NCBI GenBank assembly: GCA_022013895.1
Contig: JAKLPK010000073.1
Location: 1 to 56,210 of the forward strand
DNA length: 56,210 nucleotides
Direction of reading: 5' to 3'
Source of the DNA: Cellulomonas sp.
GTDB lineage: Bacteria; Actinomycetota; Actinomycetes; Actinomycetales; Cellulomonadaceae
The notes below the pieces were generated by a model. That model searched no databases. It was given only the letters and a program-made list of their open reading frames with translations, and was not told the DNA's origin. Shown here piece by piece: positions 34,168 through 44,700 of this stretch (its first letter is position 1; every line of letters starts with the position of its first letter). The translations under genes and the position numbers were made by a program.

Positions 34168-34267
34168 GGTCCGATCCTGTCATGCGGGTCCGTGAGCCCG
34201 CGGAGCGGCAGGTCTGCGGGCCGGCGTCGGTGGCTGCCGGGCCGGTGCCGCGGGAGGTCGGTGCGTC

Positions 34268-34720
34268 GTGAGTGTCGGCGGACAGCCCCCGGGCGTCGTG
34301 CGGCTGCGTGGCAGGATCGTCCACGTGCCCGTCGCCAGCCTTGACCCCGACATCGCCCGCCGCCTCAAGCGTGACGAGTCCGGCCTGGTCGCCGCCGTCG
34401 TCCAGCAGCACGACACCGGTGAGGTGCTCATGCTCGGCTGGATGGACGACGAGGCCCTGCACCGGACCCTGACCACCGGGCGGGTGACCTTCTGGAGCCG
34501 TTCGCGGCAGGAGTACTGGCGCAAGGGGGACACCTCGGGGCACGTGCAGCACGTCCGTTCGGTCGCCCTCGACTGCGACGGTGATGCACTGCTGGTCCGG
34601 GTCGACCAGGTCGGTGCCGCCTGCCACACCGGGAGCCGGACCTGCTTCGAGGCAGGTGGCCCGCTCCCGGCGGTCGTCGGGCGGGCGCTGGACGACACCT
34701 CGACGGGAGCGCAGCCGTGA
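34268..34720 (+). CDS. hisI: Phosphoribosyl-AMP cyclohydrolase HisI
   Basis: A 150-residue enzyme opening the purine ring of PR-AMP in histidine synthesis. Conserved blocks are [31 protein letters not shown] and the zinc site [21 protein letters not shown] (Asp/Cys/Cys with a later Cys in RTCF). GTG 34268 follows GGGAGG at 10 nt. A shorter start, GTG 34325 ([17 protein letters not shown]), agrees better with usual family N-termini and has CAGGAT 7 nt upstream, so either is possible. The stop overlaps trpE by 4 bp. Confidence 0.94.
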   Translation: MSVGGQPPGVVRLRGRIVHVPVASLDPDIARRLKRDESGLVAAVVQQHDTGEVLMLGWMDDEALHRTLTTGRVTFWSRSRQEYWRKGDTSGHVQHVRSVALDCDGDALLVRVDQVGAACHTGSRTCFEAGGPLPAVVGRALDDTSTGAQP

Positions 34721-36258
34721 CCGCGCCGGTCTGGGGCGTCACCTCGCCGTCGCTCGAGCAGTTCCGCGAGCAGGCCGTCGATGCGCGGGTGATCCCCGTG
34801 GTCCGGAGGCTGCTGGCCGACGACGTGACCCCGGTGGGTCTGTACCGGACCCTCGCGGGCGGCCGCACCGGGACGTTCGTGCTCGAGTCGGCGGAGTCCG
34901 ACGGCACGTGGGGCCGCTGGTCGTTCATCGGCGTCCGGTCGCGGGCCACGTTGTCCTCGCGTGACGGCCAGGCGGTCTGGACCGGTGACGTCCCGGTGGG
35001 CGTCCCGACGCAGGGTGATGTGCTCGAGGTGCTGGGGCGGACCCTCGAGGTGCTCGGTACCCGGGCGGTGCCCGGCCTTCCGCCGCTCACCGGCGGTCTG
35101 GTCGGTGCGATCGGCTGGGACATCGTGCGCCACTGGGAGCCGACGCTGCCCGCGAAGGCGCCCGAGGAGCTGGACGTACCGGAGCTCACGCTCATGCTCG
35201 CCACCGATCTGGCGGTGGTGGACCATGCGGAGGGTTCGGTGTGGCTGATCGCCAACGCGGTCAATGCCGACGGCACCTCCGAACGGGTCGACGAGGCGTG
35301 GTCGGACGCCGTTGCGAGGCTCGACGCGATGCAGGAGGCGATGGCGCACCCGGCTCCGTCGGGTGCCCTCGTCCTCGATGAGGACGCCTGCGAGCCCGAG
35401 CTCGAGTTCCGCTCCGAACGGGCGGAGTACGAGGCGGCCGTGCGGGCGGGCCAGGAGGCGATCGTCGACGGCGAGGTGTTCCAGGTGGTGCTGTCCCAGC
35501 GCCTCGACCTGGACTGCCCGGCCAGCCCGCTCGACGTGTACCGCGTGCTGCGGACCATCAACCCGAGCCCCTACATGTACTACGTGCAGCTCGCCGACCC
35601 GTCGGGCCGACCGTTCGCGGTGGTGGGCTCCAGCCCGGAGACCCTGGTGAAGGTGACCGATCGGCGGGTCGAGACGTTCCCGATCGCCGGTTCACGTCCG
35701 CGTGGTGCGACACCCGAGGAGGACAAGCGCCTCGCGCAGGAGGTGCTGGACGATCCGAAGGAGCTGGCCGAGCACGTGATGCTCGTCGACCTGGCCCGCA
35801 ACGACCTGGCGAAGGTGTGCGAGCCGGACAGCGTCGAGGTCGTCGAGCTCATGGCGGTGCGGCGGTTCAGCCACATCATGCACATCTGCTCGACGGTCGT
35901 CGGTCGGCTGCGCGAGGAGGCGACCGCCCTGTCGACCTTCACCGCGACCTTCCCGGCCGGCACCTTGTCGGGGGCACCGAAGCCGCGGGCGATCGCACTG
36001 ATCGACGAGCTCGAGCCGGCCCGGCGCGGGATCTACGGCGGCACCGTCGGCTACGTGGACTTCGCGGGGAACATGGACATGGCCATCGCCATCCGGACCG
36101 CGCTGATCCGCGACGGGCGGGCCAGCGTGCAGGCCGGTGCCGGGATCGTCGCCGATTCGGTGCCGGCCACCGAGTACCTGGAGTCGCGCAGCAAGGCGGC
36201 GGCGGCGGTGCGGTCCATCCAGGTGGCGGCGCGGCTGCGAAGCCCCGGCCCGGTGTGA
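34717..36258 (+). CDS. trpE: Anthranilate synthase component I TrpE
   Basis: A 513-residue enzyme that aminates and aromatises chorismate to anthranilate with TrpG. The N-terminal Leu-Glu-Ser (residues 56-58, FVLESAES) belongs to the tryptophan feedback site. Chorismate-binding blocks include [34 protein letters not shown], and [15 protein letters not shown] with YGGTVGY. No glutaminase domain is fused, and trpG and trpD are not in the window. The GTG start overlaps hisI, and the stop overlaps the next gene by 4 bp. Confidence 0.96.
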   Translation: MTAPVWGVTSPSLEQFREQAVDARVIPVVRRLLADDVTPVGLYRTLAGGRTGTFVLESAESDGTWGRWSFIGVRSRATLSSRDGQAVWTGDVPVGVPTQGDVLEVLGRTLEVLGTRAVPGLPPLTGGLVGAIGWDIVRHWEPTLPAKAPEELDVPELTLMLATDLAVVDHAEGSVWLIANAVNADGTSERVDEAWSDAVARLDAMQEAMAHPAPSGALVLDEDACEPELEFRSERAEYEAAVRAGQEAIVDGEVFQVVLSQRLDLDCPASPLDVYRVLRTINPSPYMYYVQLADPSGRPFAVVGSSPETLVKVTDRRVETFPIAGSRPRGATPEEDKRLAQEVLDDPKELAEHVMLVDLARNDLAKVCEPDSVEVVELMAVRRFSHIMHICSTVVGRLREEATALSTFTATFPAGTLSGAPKPRAIALIDELEPARRGIYGGTVGYVDFAGNMDMAIAIRTALIRDGRASVQAGAGIVADSVPATEYLESRSKAAAAVRSIQVAARLRSPGPV

Positions 36259-36827
36259 GCGTGGCGGCCTCGGCCCGGGGACGGGGGCGCGGGCGCTGGG
36301 TGCTGGTGATCCTGGCGCTCGGCCTGGTCACTGCCGGCCTGAGCACCCCGACCTGGGTCGTCGCGACGGGGGTCTCGGGGGGCGCGCCGGTCGCGGTCCC
36401 CGGCACGGTGGCCGCGCCACAGGTCCTTGCGGTCGCCCTCATGGTGCTCGCGGCGGGTGCGGCGTTGGCGCTGGTCGGTCGCGGCGGGCGCTGGGTCGTC
36501 GCGTTCGTGCTCGTCGCCGGTGGTGCCCTCGTCGTGGTCACGGCGGTCGGGGTGCTGCTCGATCCGGCAGGCGCAGCGGCGGATGCCGTCGCCGCGAGCA
36601 CCGGTCTGACGGGGCTGTCCGGCGTCCCGGAGACCTCGCTGTGGCCCTGGTTCACCGTTGTGGTCGGTGCGGCCCTGGTGGCCTGCGGTGCTGCGCTGGC
36701 GCGGATCGGTCGGAGCTGGCCGGCCACCACCCGGCGTCATGAGCGCGGACCCGACGTCCGGTCCGACTGGGACGCGCTGTCGCAGGGGCGCGACCCGAGC
36801 GAGCCGCCTGACGGCGCCCTCGACTAG
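36255..36827 (+). CDS. Trp biosynthesis-associated membrane protein (TIGR02234)
   Basis: A 190-residue protein with four transmembrane helices at about residues 16-36, 53-75, 82-104 and 130-152, and a basic N-terminus (ARGRGRGRW). The topology and the place between trpE and trpC match TIGR02234, found in tryptophan operons of actinobacteria; its function is unproven. The start GTG overlaps the trpE stop (GTGTGA). The TAG stop forms part of the next promoter hexamer. Confidence 0.85.
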   Translation: MSVAASARGRGRGRWVLVILALGLVTAGLSTPTWVVATGVSGGAPVAVPGTVAAPQVLAVALMVLAAGAALALVGRGGRWVVAFVLVAGGALVVVTAVGVLLDPAGAAADAVAASTGLTGLSGVPETSLWPWFTVVVGAALVACGAALARIGRSWPATTRRHERGPDVRSDWDALSQGRDPSEPPDGALD

Positions 36828-36830
36828 GGT
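36825..36830 (+). promoter_or_regulatory. -10 element upstream of the HGxxPAAW gene
   Basis: TAGGGT, whose TAG is the stop codon of the preceding gene. ATG 36866 lies 36 nt downstream of the hexamer, with GGGG as a weak ribosome site, so this transcript would have a short leader. Confidence 0.4.
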
Positions 36831-36865
36831 GTGCCACACCGACGTACGAAGGGGTCTCCGCCGCC

Positions 36866-37168
36866 ATGGTTTCGAAGGACGTGGTTTCGAAGGACGTGGT
36901 TCAGAACGACGTCACGTTGCCGCCCGTGCAGACCATGCGCCCACCGGTGGGGCCTCCTCCGGCCAACCACGGCCGCACGGTCGCAGCCTGGACCACCACG
37001 TGGGTCGTCGTGGCGGGTGGTCTGATCGCGAGCATCGCCGTCGTCGCCGCGCTCACCTGGATGTTCTGGACGGGGCTCGGCGTGTGCGTGCTCGGGGTGG
37101 CGCTCGGCAAGGTCCTGTCCGTGGCCGGCCTCGGCCAGCGCCGTGACGGCACGTCCGGCGCCCACTGA
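36866..37168 (+). CDS. HGxxPAAW family small membrane protein
   Basis: A 100-residue protein with the family motif in the form HGRTVAAWTTTW (about residues 35-46), followed by two transmembrane helices (about 47-67 and 70-87). The family is confined to actinobacteria, typically between trpE and trpC; its role is unknown. The extreme N-terminus is made by a 15-nt tandem repeat coding VVSKD-like units. The gene overlaps the next one by 26 bp. Confidence 0.85.
   Translation: MVSKDVVSKDVVQNDVTLPPVQTMRPPVGPPPANHGRTVAAWTTTWVVVAGGLIASIAVVAALTWMFWTGLGVCVLGVALGKVLSVAGLGQRRDGTSGAH
36868..36912 (+). repeat. 15-nt tandem repeat inside the HGxxPAAW N-terminus
   Basis: GGTTTCGAAGGACGT occurs exactly at 36868-36882 and 36883-36897. 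A diverged third copy, GGTTCAGAACGACGT, is at 36898-36912. Being a multiple of three, copy-number change would add or remove five residues without a frameshift. Confidence 0.85.
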
Positions 37169-37679
37169 GCCCGAGCACGCCGAGCCTGCGCAGGCTGGGC
37201 CGGTTCGGGCTCCTGACCATCGTGCCGGGCGCCCTCGGGTCGCGCCCACCGAGCTCGAGCGGGTGGGTGCGCCGGTTCCGGGTCTCCTGAACCGCACGCG
37301 CGGACCGCTCGCCGTCGCGGCCGGTGCCGCGGTGCTGGGGGCCGGTCTGCTGCTGCACGACCCGGGCCGTGCGGGCTCCTGGGGCTTCTGCCCGCTCTAC
37401 GAGATCACCGGCCTGTACTGCCCGCTGTGCGGTGGGCTGCGGGCATCTGCGGACCTGCTGCGTGGTGACGTCGGCGGCGCCTGGGCGATGAACCCGCTGT
37501 GGGTGCTGGCCGTCGGTCCGGTCGTGCTGATCTGGTTCGACTGGGTGCGCCGCCGGGTGCTGGACCGACCGGCTCCCGTCGTCCCGGCGACGGTGTGGTG
37601 GGTGGTTCTGGGCGTCGCTCTCGTGTTCGGGGTGGCGCGCAACCTGCCGCTGGTGCATGTGTTCCTCGGCCCGCGCTGA
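37143..37679 (+). CDS. DUF2752 family membrane protein
   Basis: A 178-residue protein whose C-terminal part carries the DUF2752 signature CPLYEITGLYCPLCGGLRA (about residues 80-98), with paired Cys-Pro motifs, and then membrane helices at about 115-135 and 148-168. The first 45 residues are polar and Pro-rich. GTG 37143 overlaps the preceding gene by 26 bp, and later GTG codons are possible. Function unknown; it usually neighbours trp genes in this group. Confidence 0.8.
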   Translation: MTARPAPTEPEHAEPAQAGPVRAPDHRAGRPRVAPTELERVGAPVPGLLNRTRGPLAVAAGAAVLGAGLLLHDPGRAGSWGFCPLYEITGLYCPLCGGLRASADLLRGDVGGAWAMNPLWVLAVGPVVLIWFDWVRRRVLDRPAPVVPATVWWVVLGVALVFGVARNLPLVHVFLGPR

Positions 37680-37742
37680 ACGGGAGGCGGCGGTGAACCG
37701 GTGCCACGGTGGACCGCGGTCGGGGCAGTCCATCGACGCCCG

Positions 37743-37748
37743 TACGAT
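37743..37748 (+). promoter_or_regulatory. Candidate trpC promoter -10
   Basis: TACGAT is placed 60 bp before the trpC GTG, in the 129-bp gap after the DUF2752 gene. A 10-bp palindrome GACCGCGGTC (37712-37721) lies just upstream, where an operator or -35 would fall. I see no leader peptide with repeated Trp codons. Confidence 0.4.
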
Positions 37749-37808
37749 GGAGGAAGCGGGCCCGGCGACCGGCTGCGGACCGCGAAGCCGCGTGGGGAGG
37801 CGATCGAC

Positions 37809-38621
37809 GTGACTGTGCTGGACGACATCGTGGCCGGGGTCAGGGAGGACCTCGCGGCCCGTCAGGCGGCGACCTCGCTGGATGACCTCAAGGCCCTCGC
37901 GCATCGCCGGCCGTCGGCGATCGACTGCCCGGCCCGGCTCAAGGTGGACGACGCCGTCACCGTGATCGCCGAGGTCAAGCGTTCGAGCCCGAGCAAGGGC
38001 GCGCTCGCCGACATCTCCGACCCCGCGGCGCTGGCCGCCGACTACGAGTCCGGCGGTGCGACCGCGATCTCCGTGCTCACGGAGGCGCGTCGGTTCGGCG
38101 GCTCGCTCGCGGACCTCGACGCGGTCCGCGCCCGGGTGGACATCCCGGTGCTGCGCAAGGACTTCATCGTCACGCCGTACCAGGTGTGGGAGGCCCGCGC
38201 GCACGGCGCCGACCTGGTGCTCCTCATCGTCGCCGCGCTGGAGCAGACGGTGCTGACCTCGCTGGTCGACCGGGTGCACTCGCTCGGGATGACGGCTCTC
38301 GTCGAGGTGCACGACAGCGAGGAGGTGTCCCGCGCGGTCGATGCGGGCGCCCGCGTGATCGGTGTGAACGCGCGCAACCTGAAGACTCTGGAGGTCGACC
38401 GGGAGACCTTCACCCGGGTCGCCCCGTCGATCCCGTCCTCCCTGGTCAAGGTTGCCGAGTCGGGGGTGCGCGGACCGCATGACGTCGTCGAGTACGCCCG
38501 CGCCGGTGCGGACGCCGTCCTGGTCGGCGAAGCTCTGGTCACCGACGACGCCCCTCGCCGGTCGGTGGCCGATCTGGTCGCGGCCGGTTCGCACCCGGCG
38601 CTGCGGGCGGTGCGTCGGTGA
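37809..38621 (+). CDS. trpC: Indole-3-glycerol phosphate synthase TrpC
   Basis: A 270-residue TIM barrel converting CdRP to indole-glycerol phosphate. The active-site motif [12 protein letters not shown] places Glu55, Lys57 and Lys63. [21 protein letters not shown] and [14 protein letters not shown] are conserved. Not fused to TrpF. The GTG start follows GGGGAGG at good spacing. The stop overlaps trpB by 4 bp. Confidence 0.96.
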   Translation: MTVLDDIVAGVREDLAARQAATSLDDLKALAHRRPSAIDCPARLKVDDAVTVIAEVKRSSPSKGALADISDPAALAADYESGGATAISVLTEARRFGGSLADLDAVRARVDIPVLRKDFIVTPYQVWEARAHGADLVLLIVAALEQTVLTSLVDRVHSLGMTALVEVHDSEEVSRAVDAGARVIGVNARNLKTLEVDRETFTRVAPSIPSSLVKVAESGVRGPHDVVEYARAGADAVLVGEALVTDDAPRRSVADLVAAGSHPALRAVRR

Positions 38622-39889
38622 GCGGTCGACCCCCGGTGGCCTCTGACGAGCAGGACGGGCCGCTCGCCACCCATGCCGGCCCGTACTTCGGGCCGTTCGG
38701 TGGGCGCTTCGTCCCCGAGGCCCTGATCGCAGCGCTCGACGAGCTCGAGACCGCCTACCACAAGGCCCTCACCGACCCGGAGTTCGGTGCCGAGCTGGCC
38801 CGGTTGCACCGCACCTACACCGGCCGTCCGAGCCCGCTCACCGAGGTCCCGCGGTTCGCCGCCCGGGTCGCGCCCGGGGTACGCGTCTTCCTCAAGCGTG
38901 AGGACCTCAACCACACCGGCTCGCACAAGATCAACAACGTCCTGGGCCAGGCGCTGCTGGTCAAGCGGATGGGCAAGACCCGGGTGATCGCCGAGACGGG
39001 TGCCGGTCAGCACGGTGTGGCGACCGCGACGGCCGCCGCGCTCATGGACCTGGAGTGCACCGTCTACATGGGCGAGGAGGACACCCACCGGCAGGCGCTC
39101 AACGTGGCCCGGATGCGGCTGCTGGGCGCCGAGGTGGTGCCGGTGAAGATCGGGTCCCGCACCCTCAAGGATGCGATCAACGAGGCGCTGCGCGACTGGG
39201 TGGCGAACGTCGAGACCACCCACTACCTGCTCGGCACGGTCACCGGTCCGCACCCGTTCCCGTCGATGGTCCGTGACTTCCACAAGATCATCGGCGAGGA
39301 GGCCCGGGCCCAGCTCGAGCAGGAGATCGGTCGGCTGCCCGATGCGGTCGCGGCCTGTGTCGGTGGCGGGTCGAACGCCATGGGCATCTTCAACGCCTTC
39401 CTGGACGAGCCCTCGGTGAACCTCTACGGCTTCGAGGCCGGCGGCGAGGGCATCGCGTCGGGACGGCACGCCGCGCGTTTCTCCGGCGGTGAGCAGGGCG
39501 TGCTGCAGGGTGCCCGCTCCTACGTGCTGCAGGACGACGACGGCCAGACGCTGCCCTCGCACTCGGTCTCTGCCGGGCTGGACTACCCGAGCGTCGGCCC
39601 GGAGCACGCCTGGCTGCACGAGCTCGGCCGGGTCGACTACCAGCCGGTAACCGATGACGAGGCGATGGACGCGTTCTCCGTGCTCTGCCGTACCGAGGGC
39701 ATCATCCCGGCGATCGAGTCGGCGCACGCCCTGGCGGGTGCGATCCAGCTCGGGCGGCGAGTGCCTGACTGGGCCGGCGACGGGCACGACCCGGTGATCC
39801 TGGTCAACCTGTCGGGTCGCGGCGACAAGGACGTGGAGACCGCGGGCCGCTGGTTCGGTCTGCTGGACGAACAGCGGGAGGAGCAGTGA
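38618..39889 (+). CDS. trpB: Tryptophan synthase beta subunit TrpB
   Basis: A 423-residue PLP enzyme condensing indole with serine. PLP-binding Lys104 is in [11 protein letters not shown], the catalytic Glu is in [14 protein letters not shown], and the phosphate-binding glycines are in [10 protein letters not shown]. It belongs to the TrpB1 type that partners TrpA. The GTG start overlaps trpC, and the stop overlaps trpA by 4 bp. Confidence 0.97.
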   Translation: MSGRPPVASDEQDGPLATHAGPYFGPFGGRFVPEALIAALDELETAYHKALTDPEFGAELARLHRTYTGRPSPLTEVPRFAARVAPGVRVFLKREDLNHTGSHKINNVLGQALLVKRMGKTRVIAETGAGQHGVATATAAALMDLECTVYMGEEDTHRQALNVARMRLLGAEVVPVKIGSRTLKDAINEALRDWVANVETTHYLLGTVTGPHPFPSMVRDFHKIIGEEARAQLEQEIGRLPDAVAACVGGGSNAMGIFNAFLDEPSVNLYGFEAGGEGIASGRHAARFSGGEQGVLQGARSYVLQDDDGQTLPSHSVSAGLDYPSVGPEHAWLHELGRVDYQPVTDDEAMDAFSVLCRTEGIIPAIESAHALAGAIQLGRRVPDWAGDGHDPVILVNLSGRGDKDVETAGRWFGLLDEQREEQ

Positions 39890-40707
39890 GCCCGGTCGAC
39901 GTGGCCTCGGCCACCGGGGCGAAGCTCGACGAGCTGGGGCGACCTGCGCTCATCGGGTACCTGCCGGTCGGTTACCCGTCGGTCGACGGCTCCATCGCGG
40001 CGATGCGCACGATGATCGACGCGGGGGCCGACGTCGTCGAGCTCGGCGTCCCCTACTCGGACCCGGTGATGGACGGTCCGGTCATCCAGCGGGCGGTCGA
40101 GGCCGCACTGGCCTCGGGCACCCGGGTGCGTGACAGCCTGCGGGCGGTCGAGCAGATCGCGGGCCGTGGCGCCCCGGTCCTGGTGATGACCTACTGGAAC
40201 CTCGTGCTGCGCTACGGCGTGGACGCCTACGCCCGGGACCTGGCAGCCGCCGGGGGAGCCGGGCTGATCACGCCGGACCTCATCCCCGACGAGGCGCAGG
40301 AGTGGCTCGACGCCTCCGACCGGTACGGGCTGGACCGGGTGTTCCTGGTGGCGCCGAGCTCCACCCCCGAGCGTCTGGTGAGCACCGCGGCGGCGTGCCG
40401 CGGATTCGTCTATGCCGCCTCGACGATGGGCGTCACCGGTGAGCGCGCCCAGGTGGGTGCGCGCGCGGCCCAGCTGGTCGCCGACACCCGGGAGGCCGGT
40501 GCCGAGCACGTCTGCGTCGGGCTCGGTGTCTCGCGGCCCGAGCAGGCGGCGGAGGTGGGCAGCTACGCCGACGGCGTCATCGTCGGCTCGGCGCTCGTCC
40601 GGGCGCTGACCGAGGCGGCCGATGAACGCAGCGGACTGGCCCGGCTGGCCGAGACGACGGCGGCGCTGGCGCAGGCCGTCCGTGGGGCCCGGCGGTCGCG
40701 GTCGTGA
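39886..40707 (+). CDS. trpA: Tryptophan synthase alpha subunit TrpA
   Basis: A 273-residue barrel that cleaves indole-glycerol phosphate and channels indole to TrpB. Catalytic Glu52 ([11 protein letters not shown]) and Asp63 (VMDGP) are in place. [12 protein letters not shown] is the flexible catalytic loop. The coupled GTGA overlaps on both sides imply balanced synthesis with TrpB and Lgt. Confidence 0.96.
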   Translation: MSPVDVASATGAKLDELGRPALIGYLPVGYPSVDGSIAAMRTMIDAGADVVELGVPYSDPVMDGPVIQRAVEAALASGTRVRDSLRAVEQIAGRGAPVLVMTYWNLVLRYGVDAYARDLAAAGGAGLITPDLIPDEAQEWLDASDRYGLDRVFLVAPSSTPERLVSTAAACRGFVYAASTMGVTGERAQVGARAAQLVADTREAGAEHVCVGLGVSRPEQAAEVGSYADGVIVGSALVRALTEAADERSGLARLAETTAALAQAVRGARRSRS

Positions 40708-41579
40708 GCGGCCTGCTCGCCTCGATCCCGAGCCCCTCGCAGGGCGTCTGGTATCTGGGCCCGTTCCCGGTGCGCGCCTACGCGCTGGCGATCCTGGCCG
40801 GCATCGTCGTCGCGGTGCTCATCAGCCAGCGACGCTGGGTGGCCCGCGGCGGTGACAAGGACACGGTCCTCGAGGTCATCTTCTGGGCGGTCCCGTTCGG
40901 CATCGTCGGTGGGCGGATCTATCACGTGATCAGCTCGCCCGACGCCTACTTCGGGCCTGGTGGGCACCCCTGGCGGGCGTTCGCGGTCTGGGAGGGCGGT
41001 CTGGGCATCTGGGGCGCGATCGCCCTCGGTGGGCTCGGTGCGTGGATCGGCTGCCGCCGCCAGGGGGTGCTGCTCCCGCCGTTCGCGGATGCGCTGGCCC
41101 CCGCCCTGCTCGTCGCCCAGGCCATCGGGCGGCTCGGCAACTGGTTCAACCAGGAGCTGTTCGGTGGGCCGACCACCTTGCCGTGGGGGTTGCAGATCGA
41201 CGACGCGCACCTGCCGCCGGGCTTCGCCTCGGGCACCCTGTTCCACCCCACGTTCCTGTACGAGATCGTGTGGAACCTCGCGATGGCCGGCGTCCTCGTG
41301 ATTCTCGACCGACGGCTGCGGCTCGGCCACGGGCGGGTGTTCGCGCTGTACGTGGTGCTCTACTGCACCGGTCGGCTCTGGGTCGAGATGCTCCGGATCG
41401 ATACCGCGCACCACTTCTTCGGGATGCGGCTCAACGTCTGGACCGCGCTGCTGGTGGGTCTGGGGGCACTGGTAGCGTTCCTGGTGGTCGGCCGCCTGCA
41501 CCCAGGGCGTGAAACGACCGTGCTGCGCGAGGACCCCCCCGCACAGCTCGAGGAGAACCCGGCCGAGCAGCAGGTGTAG
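40704..41579 (+). CDS. lgt: Prolipoprotein diacylglyceryl transferase Lgt
   Basis: A 291-residue, seven-helix membrane enzyme that adds diacylglycerol to the lipobox Cys of prolipoproteins. The family signature GRLGNWFNQELFGGPT is at about residues 143-158. VGGRIYHVISS, HPTFLYE and VEMLRIDTAH are conserved. It could process the FKBP lipoprotein of this window. The GTG start overlaps trpA by 4 bp. A soluble C-terminal tail of about 30 residues is acidic. Confidence 0.96.
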   Translation: MSGLLASIPSPSQGVWYLGPFPVRAYALAILAGIVVAVLISQRRWVARGGDKDTVLEVIFWAVPFGIVGGRIYHVISSPDAYFGPGGHPWRAFAVWEGGLGIWGAIALGGLGAWIGCRRQGVLLPPFADALAPALLVAQAIGRLGNWFNQELFGGPTTLPWGLQIDDAHLPPGFASGTLFHPTFLYEIVWNLAMAGVLVILDRRLRLGHGRVFALYVVLYCTGRLWVEMLRIDTAHHFFGMRLNVWTALLVGLGALVAFLVVGRLHPGRETTVLREDPPAQLEENPAEQQV

Positions 41580-41620
41580 CGGCGGCGGGTACTCGGCGAT
41601 CGGGCCCACCACAAGCGGGG

Positions 41621-41626
41621 TATCGT
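41621..41626 (+). promoter_or_regulatory. Candidate gltB promoter -10
   Basis: TATCGT lies 88 nt before the preferred gltB start in the 135-bp gap after lgt, in a region otherwise lacking features. It implies a transcript with an untranslated leader. Confidence 0.35.
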
Positions 41627-41714
41627 CGCTCCACTGCACTCGGGCCGACGACGTCCCACCGCAAGGAACTTGTCGTACGACGGCCCGGGACGCCGGGTCA
41701 TGAAGGACGGTGCG

Positions 41715-44700
41715 ATGTCGTCGAGCTGGTCGGCGCCTGGTCAGGTGGGGCTCTACAACCCCGTCGCAGAGCATGACGCGTGCGGGTTCGCCTTCGTCGC
41801 GACCCTGCGCGGCACGCCGGGGCGTGACATCGTCGACGCCGGACTGACCGCGCTGCTCAACCTCGACCACCGTGGTGCTGTCGGTGCCGAGGAGCAGAGC
41901 GGCGACGGAGCGGGCATCCTCACCCAGATCCCGGACGCGTTCTGCCGCGATGTCGTCGACGCCGAGCTGCCGCCGGCCGGCCACTACGCCATCGGGCTGG
42001 CGTTCCTGCCGTCCGACGAGGCCGAGCGCCGGGCCGTCGTGCGCCAGATCGAGGCGATCGCGGCCGAGGAGAAGCTCGACGTCCTGGCGTGGCGCGATGT
42101 CGTCGTCACGGCCGACCTCGTGGGTCCGACGGCACGGGCGTCGATGCCGGCGTTCCGTCAGCTCGTGGTGGCCGACCCGGCGCGTGAGCTCGCCGGCATC
42201 GACCTGGACCGCCGCACGTTCCGGCTGCGCCGCCGGGCCGAACGGGAGACCGGGGTCTACTTCGCCTCGCTGTCGGCGCGCACCCTGACCTACAAGGGCA
42301 TGCTCACGACCGCCCAGCTGGAACCGTTCTTCGCCGATCTCTCGGACCCGCGGTACGCGAGCGAGATCGCGCTCGTGCACTCGCGCTTCTCGACGAACAC
42401 CTTCCCGTCCTGGCCGCTCGCGCAGCCGTTCCGGGTGGTCGCGCACAACGGTGAGATCAACACGGTCCGCGGCAACCGGAACTGGGTGGCGGCCCGTCAG
42501 GGCCGGATGGCGAGCGAGCTCGTCGGCGACCTGGCTCCGCTGCTGCCGATCTGTACGCCCGGGGTGAGCGACTCGGGCAGCTTCGACGAGGTGCTCGAGC
42601 TGCTGCACCTGTCCGGTCGCAGCCTGCCGCACGCGGTCATGATGATGATCCCGGAGGCGTGGGAGAACCACGCCCAGATGGATCCGGCCCGCCGGGCGTT
42701 CTACGAGTACCACTCGACGCTCATGGAGCCCTGGGACGGCCCCGCCGCGATGACGTTCACGGACGGGACGCTCGTCGGCTCGGTCCAGGACCGCAACGGG
42801 TTGCGCCCGGGCCGGTACTGGGTGACCGAGGACGGTCTGGTGGTGTGCGCGTCCGAGGCGGGTGTGCTGGACCTGGACCCGGCCACCGTGGTCGCCAAGG
42901 GGCGCCTGGAGCCCGGCCGGATGTTCCTCGTGGACACCGCGCAGGGTCGCATCGTGCCCGACGACGAGATCAAGGCCCAGCTCGCTGCCCAGCGGCCCTA
43001 CGCCCAGTGGGTCGCCGAGAACTCGGTGTACCTGTCCCAGCTGCCCGAACGCGAGCACGTGGCGCACTCGGCTGCCTCGGTCCGGCGTCGTCAACGCACC
43101 TTCGGGTACACCGAGGAAGAGCTCAAGATCATCCTGTCGCCGATGGCGGCGGCGGGGACCGAACCGCTCGGTGCGATGGGGTCCGACACGCCCGTCGCGG
43201 TGCTGTCCGCGCGGCCGCGGCTGCTGTTCGACTACTTCACGCAGATGTTCGCGCAGGTGACCAACCCGCCGCTGGACGCGATCCGCGAGGAGCTCGTCAC
43301 CTCGATCGGCGGGGCGATCGGCCCGGAGCCGAACATCCTGGTGGACGGCCCGGACCACGCCCGCAAGCTCATGCTGCCGTTCCCGGTGCTCGACAACGAC
43401 CAGCTCGCCAAGATCGCGCACGTCCACAAGGAGCCGTCCCTGGGGTTCCGTGCGGTCACGATCCGCGGCCTGTACGACGTGGCCGGCGGCGGTGCCGCGC
43501 TGGAGGCGCGCCTGTCGGAGATCTTCGCCGAGGTCGACGCCGCGATCGCCGACGGGGTGAGCTTCGTGGTCCTCTCGGACCGCAACTCCGACGCCCAGCT
43601 CGCGCCGATCCCGTCGCTGCTGCTGGTCTCCGCCGTGCACCACCACACCCTGCGCAAGCACACCCGGACCCAGATCTCGCTGCTGGTCGAGGCCGGCGAC
43701 GTGCGCGAGGTGCACCAGGTCGCGCTGCTCATCGGCTACGGCGCGGCCGCGGTCAACCCGTACCTGGCGATGGAGTCGGTCGAGGACCTGGCCAAGGCGG
43801 GCTACCTGCCGGGCGTCGCGCCCGAGAAGGCTGTCGCCAACCTCATCAAGGCCCTCGGCAAGGGGGTGCTCAAGGTGATGTCGAAGATGGGCATCTCCAC
43901 CATCGCCTCCTACCGCGGCGCCCAGGTCTTCGAGGCGATCGGCCTGTCGCAGGCGCTCGTCGACCGCTACTTCACCGGGACCACCAGCCGGCTCGGCGGG
44001 ATCGGGCTCGACGTGGTCGCGGCCGAGGTCGCCGCGCGGCACGCCGACGCCTACCCGGCCAGCGGGAACCGGCAGGCCCACCAGCGGCTCGCAGTGGGCG
44101 GGGAGTACCAGTGGCGCCGTGCGGGGGAGGAGCACCTGTTCGACCCCGAGACGGTGTTCCGGCTGCAGCACTCGACCAAGACGCACAGCTACGAGGCGTT
44201 CCGGCAGTACACGGACCGGGTCGACGACCAGGCGGCCCGGCTGATGACGCTGCGCGGACTGCTGAAGCTCACCGAGGGTGTCCGTCCGCCGGTGCCGCTG
44301 GCCGAGGTCGAACCCGTCTCCTCGATCATGAAGCGCTTCTCGACCGGCGCGATGTCCTACGGCTCGATCTCGTCCGAGGCGCACGAGAACCTCGCGAGGG
44401 CGATGAACTCGATCGGCGCCAAGTCGAACACCGGTGAGGGCGGTGAGGACTCGGACCGTCTGCACGACCCGGAGCGCCGGTCGGCGATCAAGCAGATCGC
44501 CTCGGGCCGCTTCGGGGTGACGGCCGAGTACCTGACCAACGCCGACGACATCCAGATCAAGCTCGCCCAGGGCGCCAAGCCCGGTGAGGGCGGTCAGCTG
44601 CCCGGCCACAAGGTCTACCCATGGGTGGCCCGGACCCGGCACTCGACCCCTGGTGTCGGTCTGATCTCGCCGCCGCCGCACCACGACATCTACTCGATCG

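Noticed and set aside
37680-37808. Tryptophan attenuator or T-box upstream of trpC
   Set aside because: There is no leader frame with consecutive Trp codons and no T-box motif. Only a small palindrome and a -10-like hexamer are visible.
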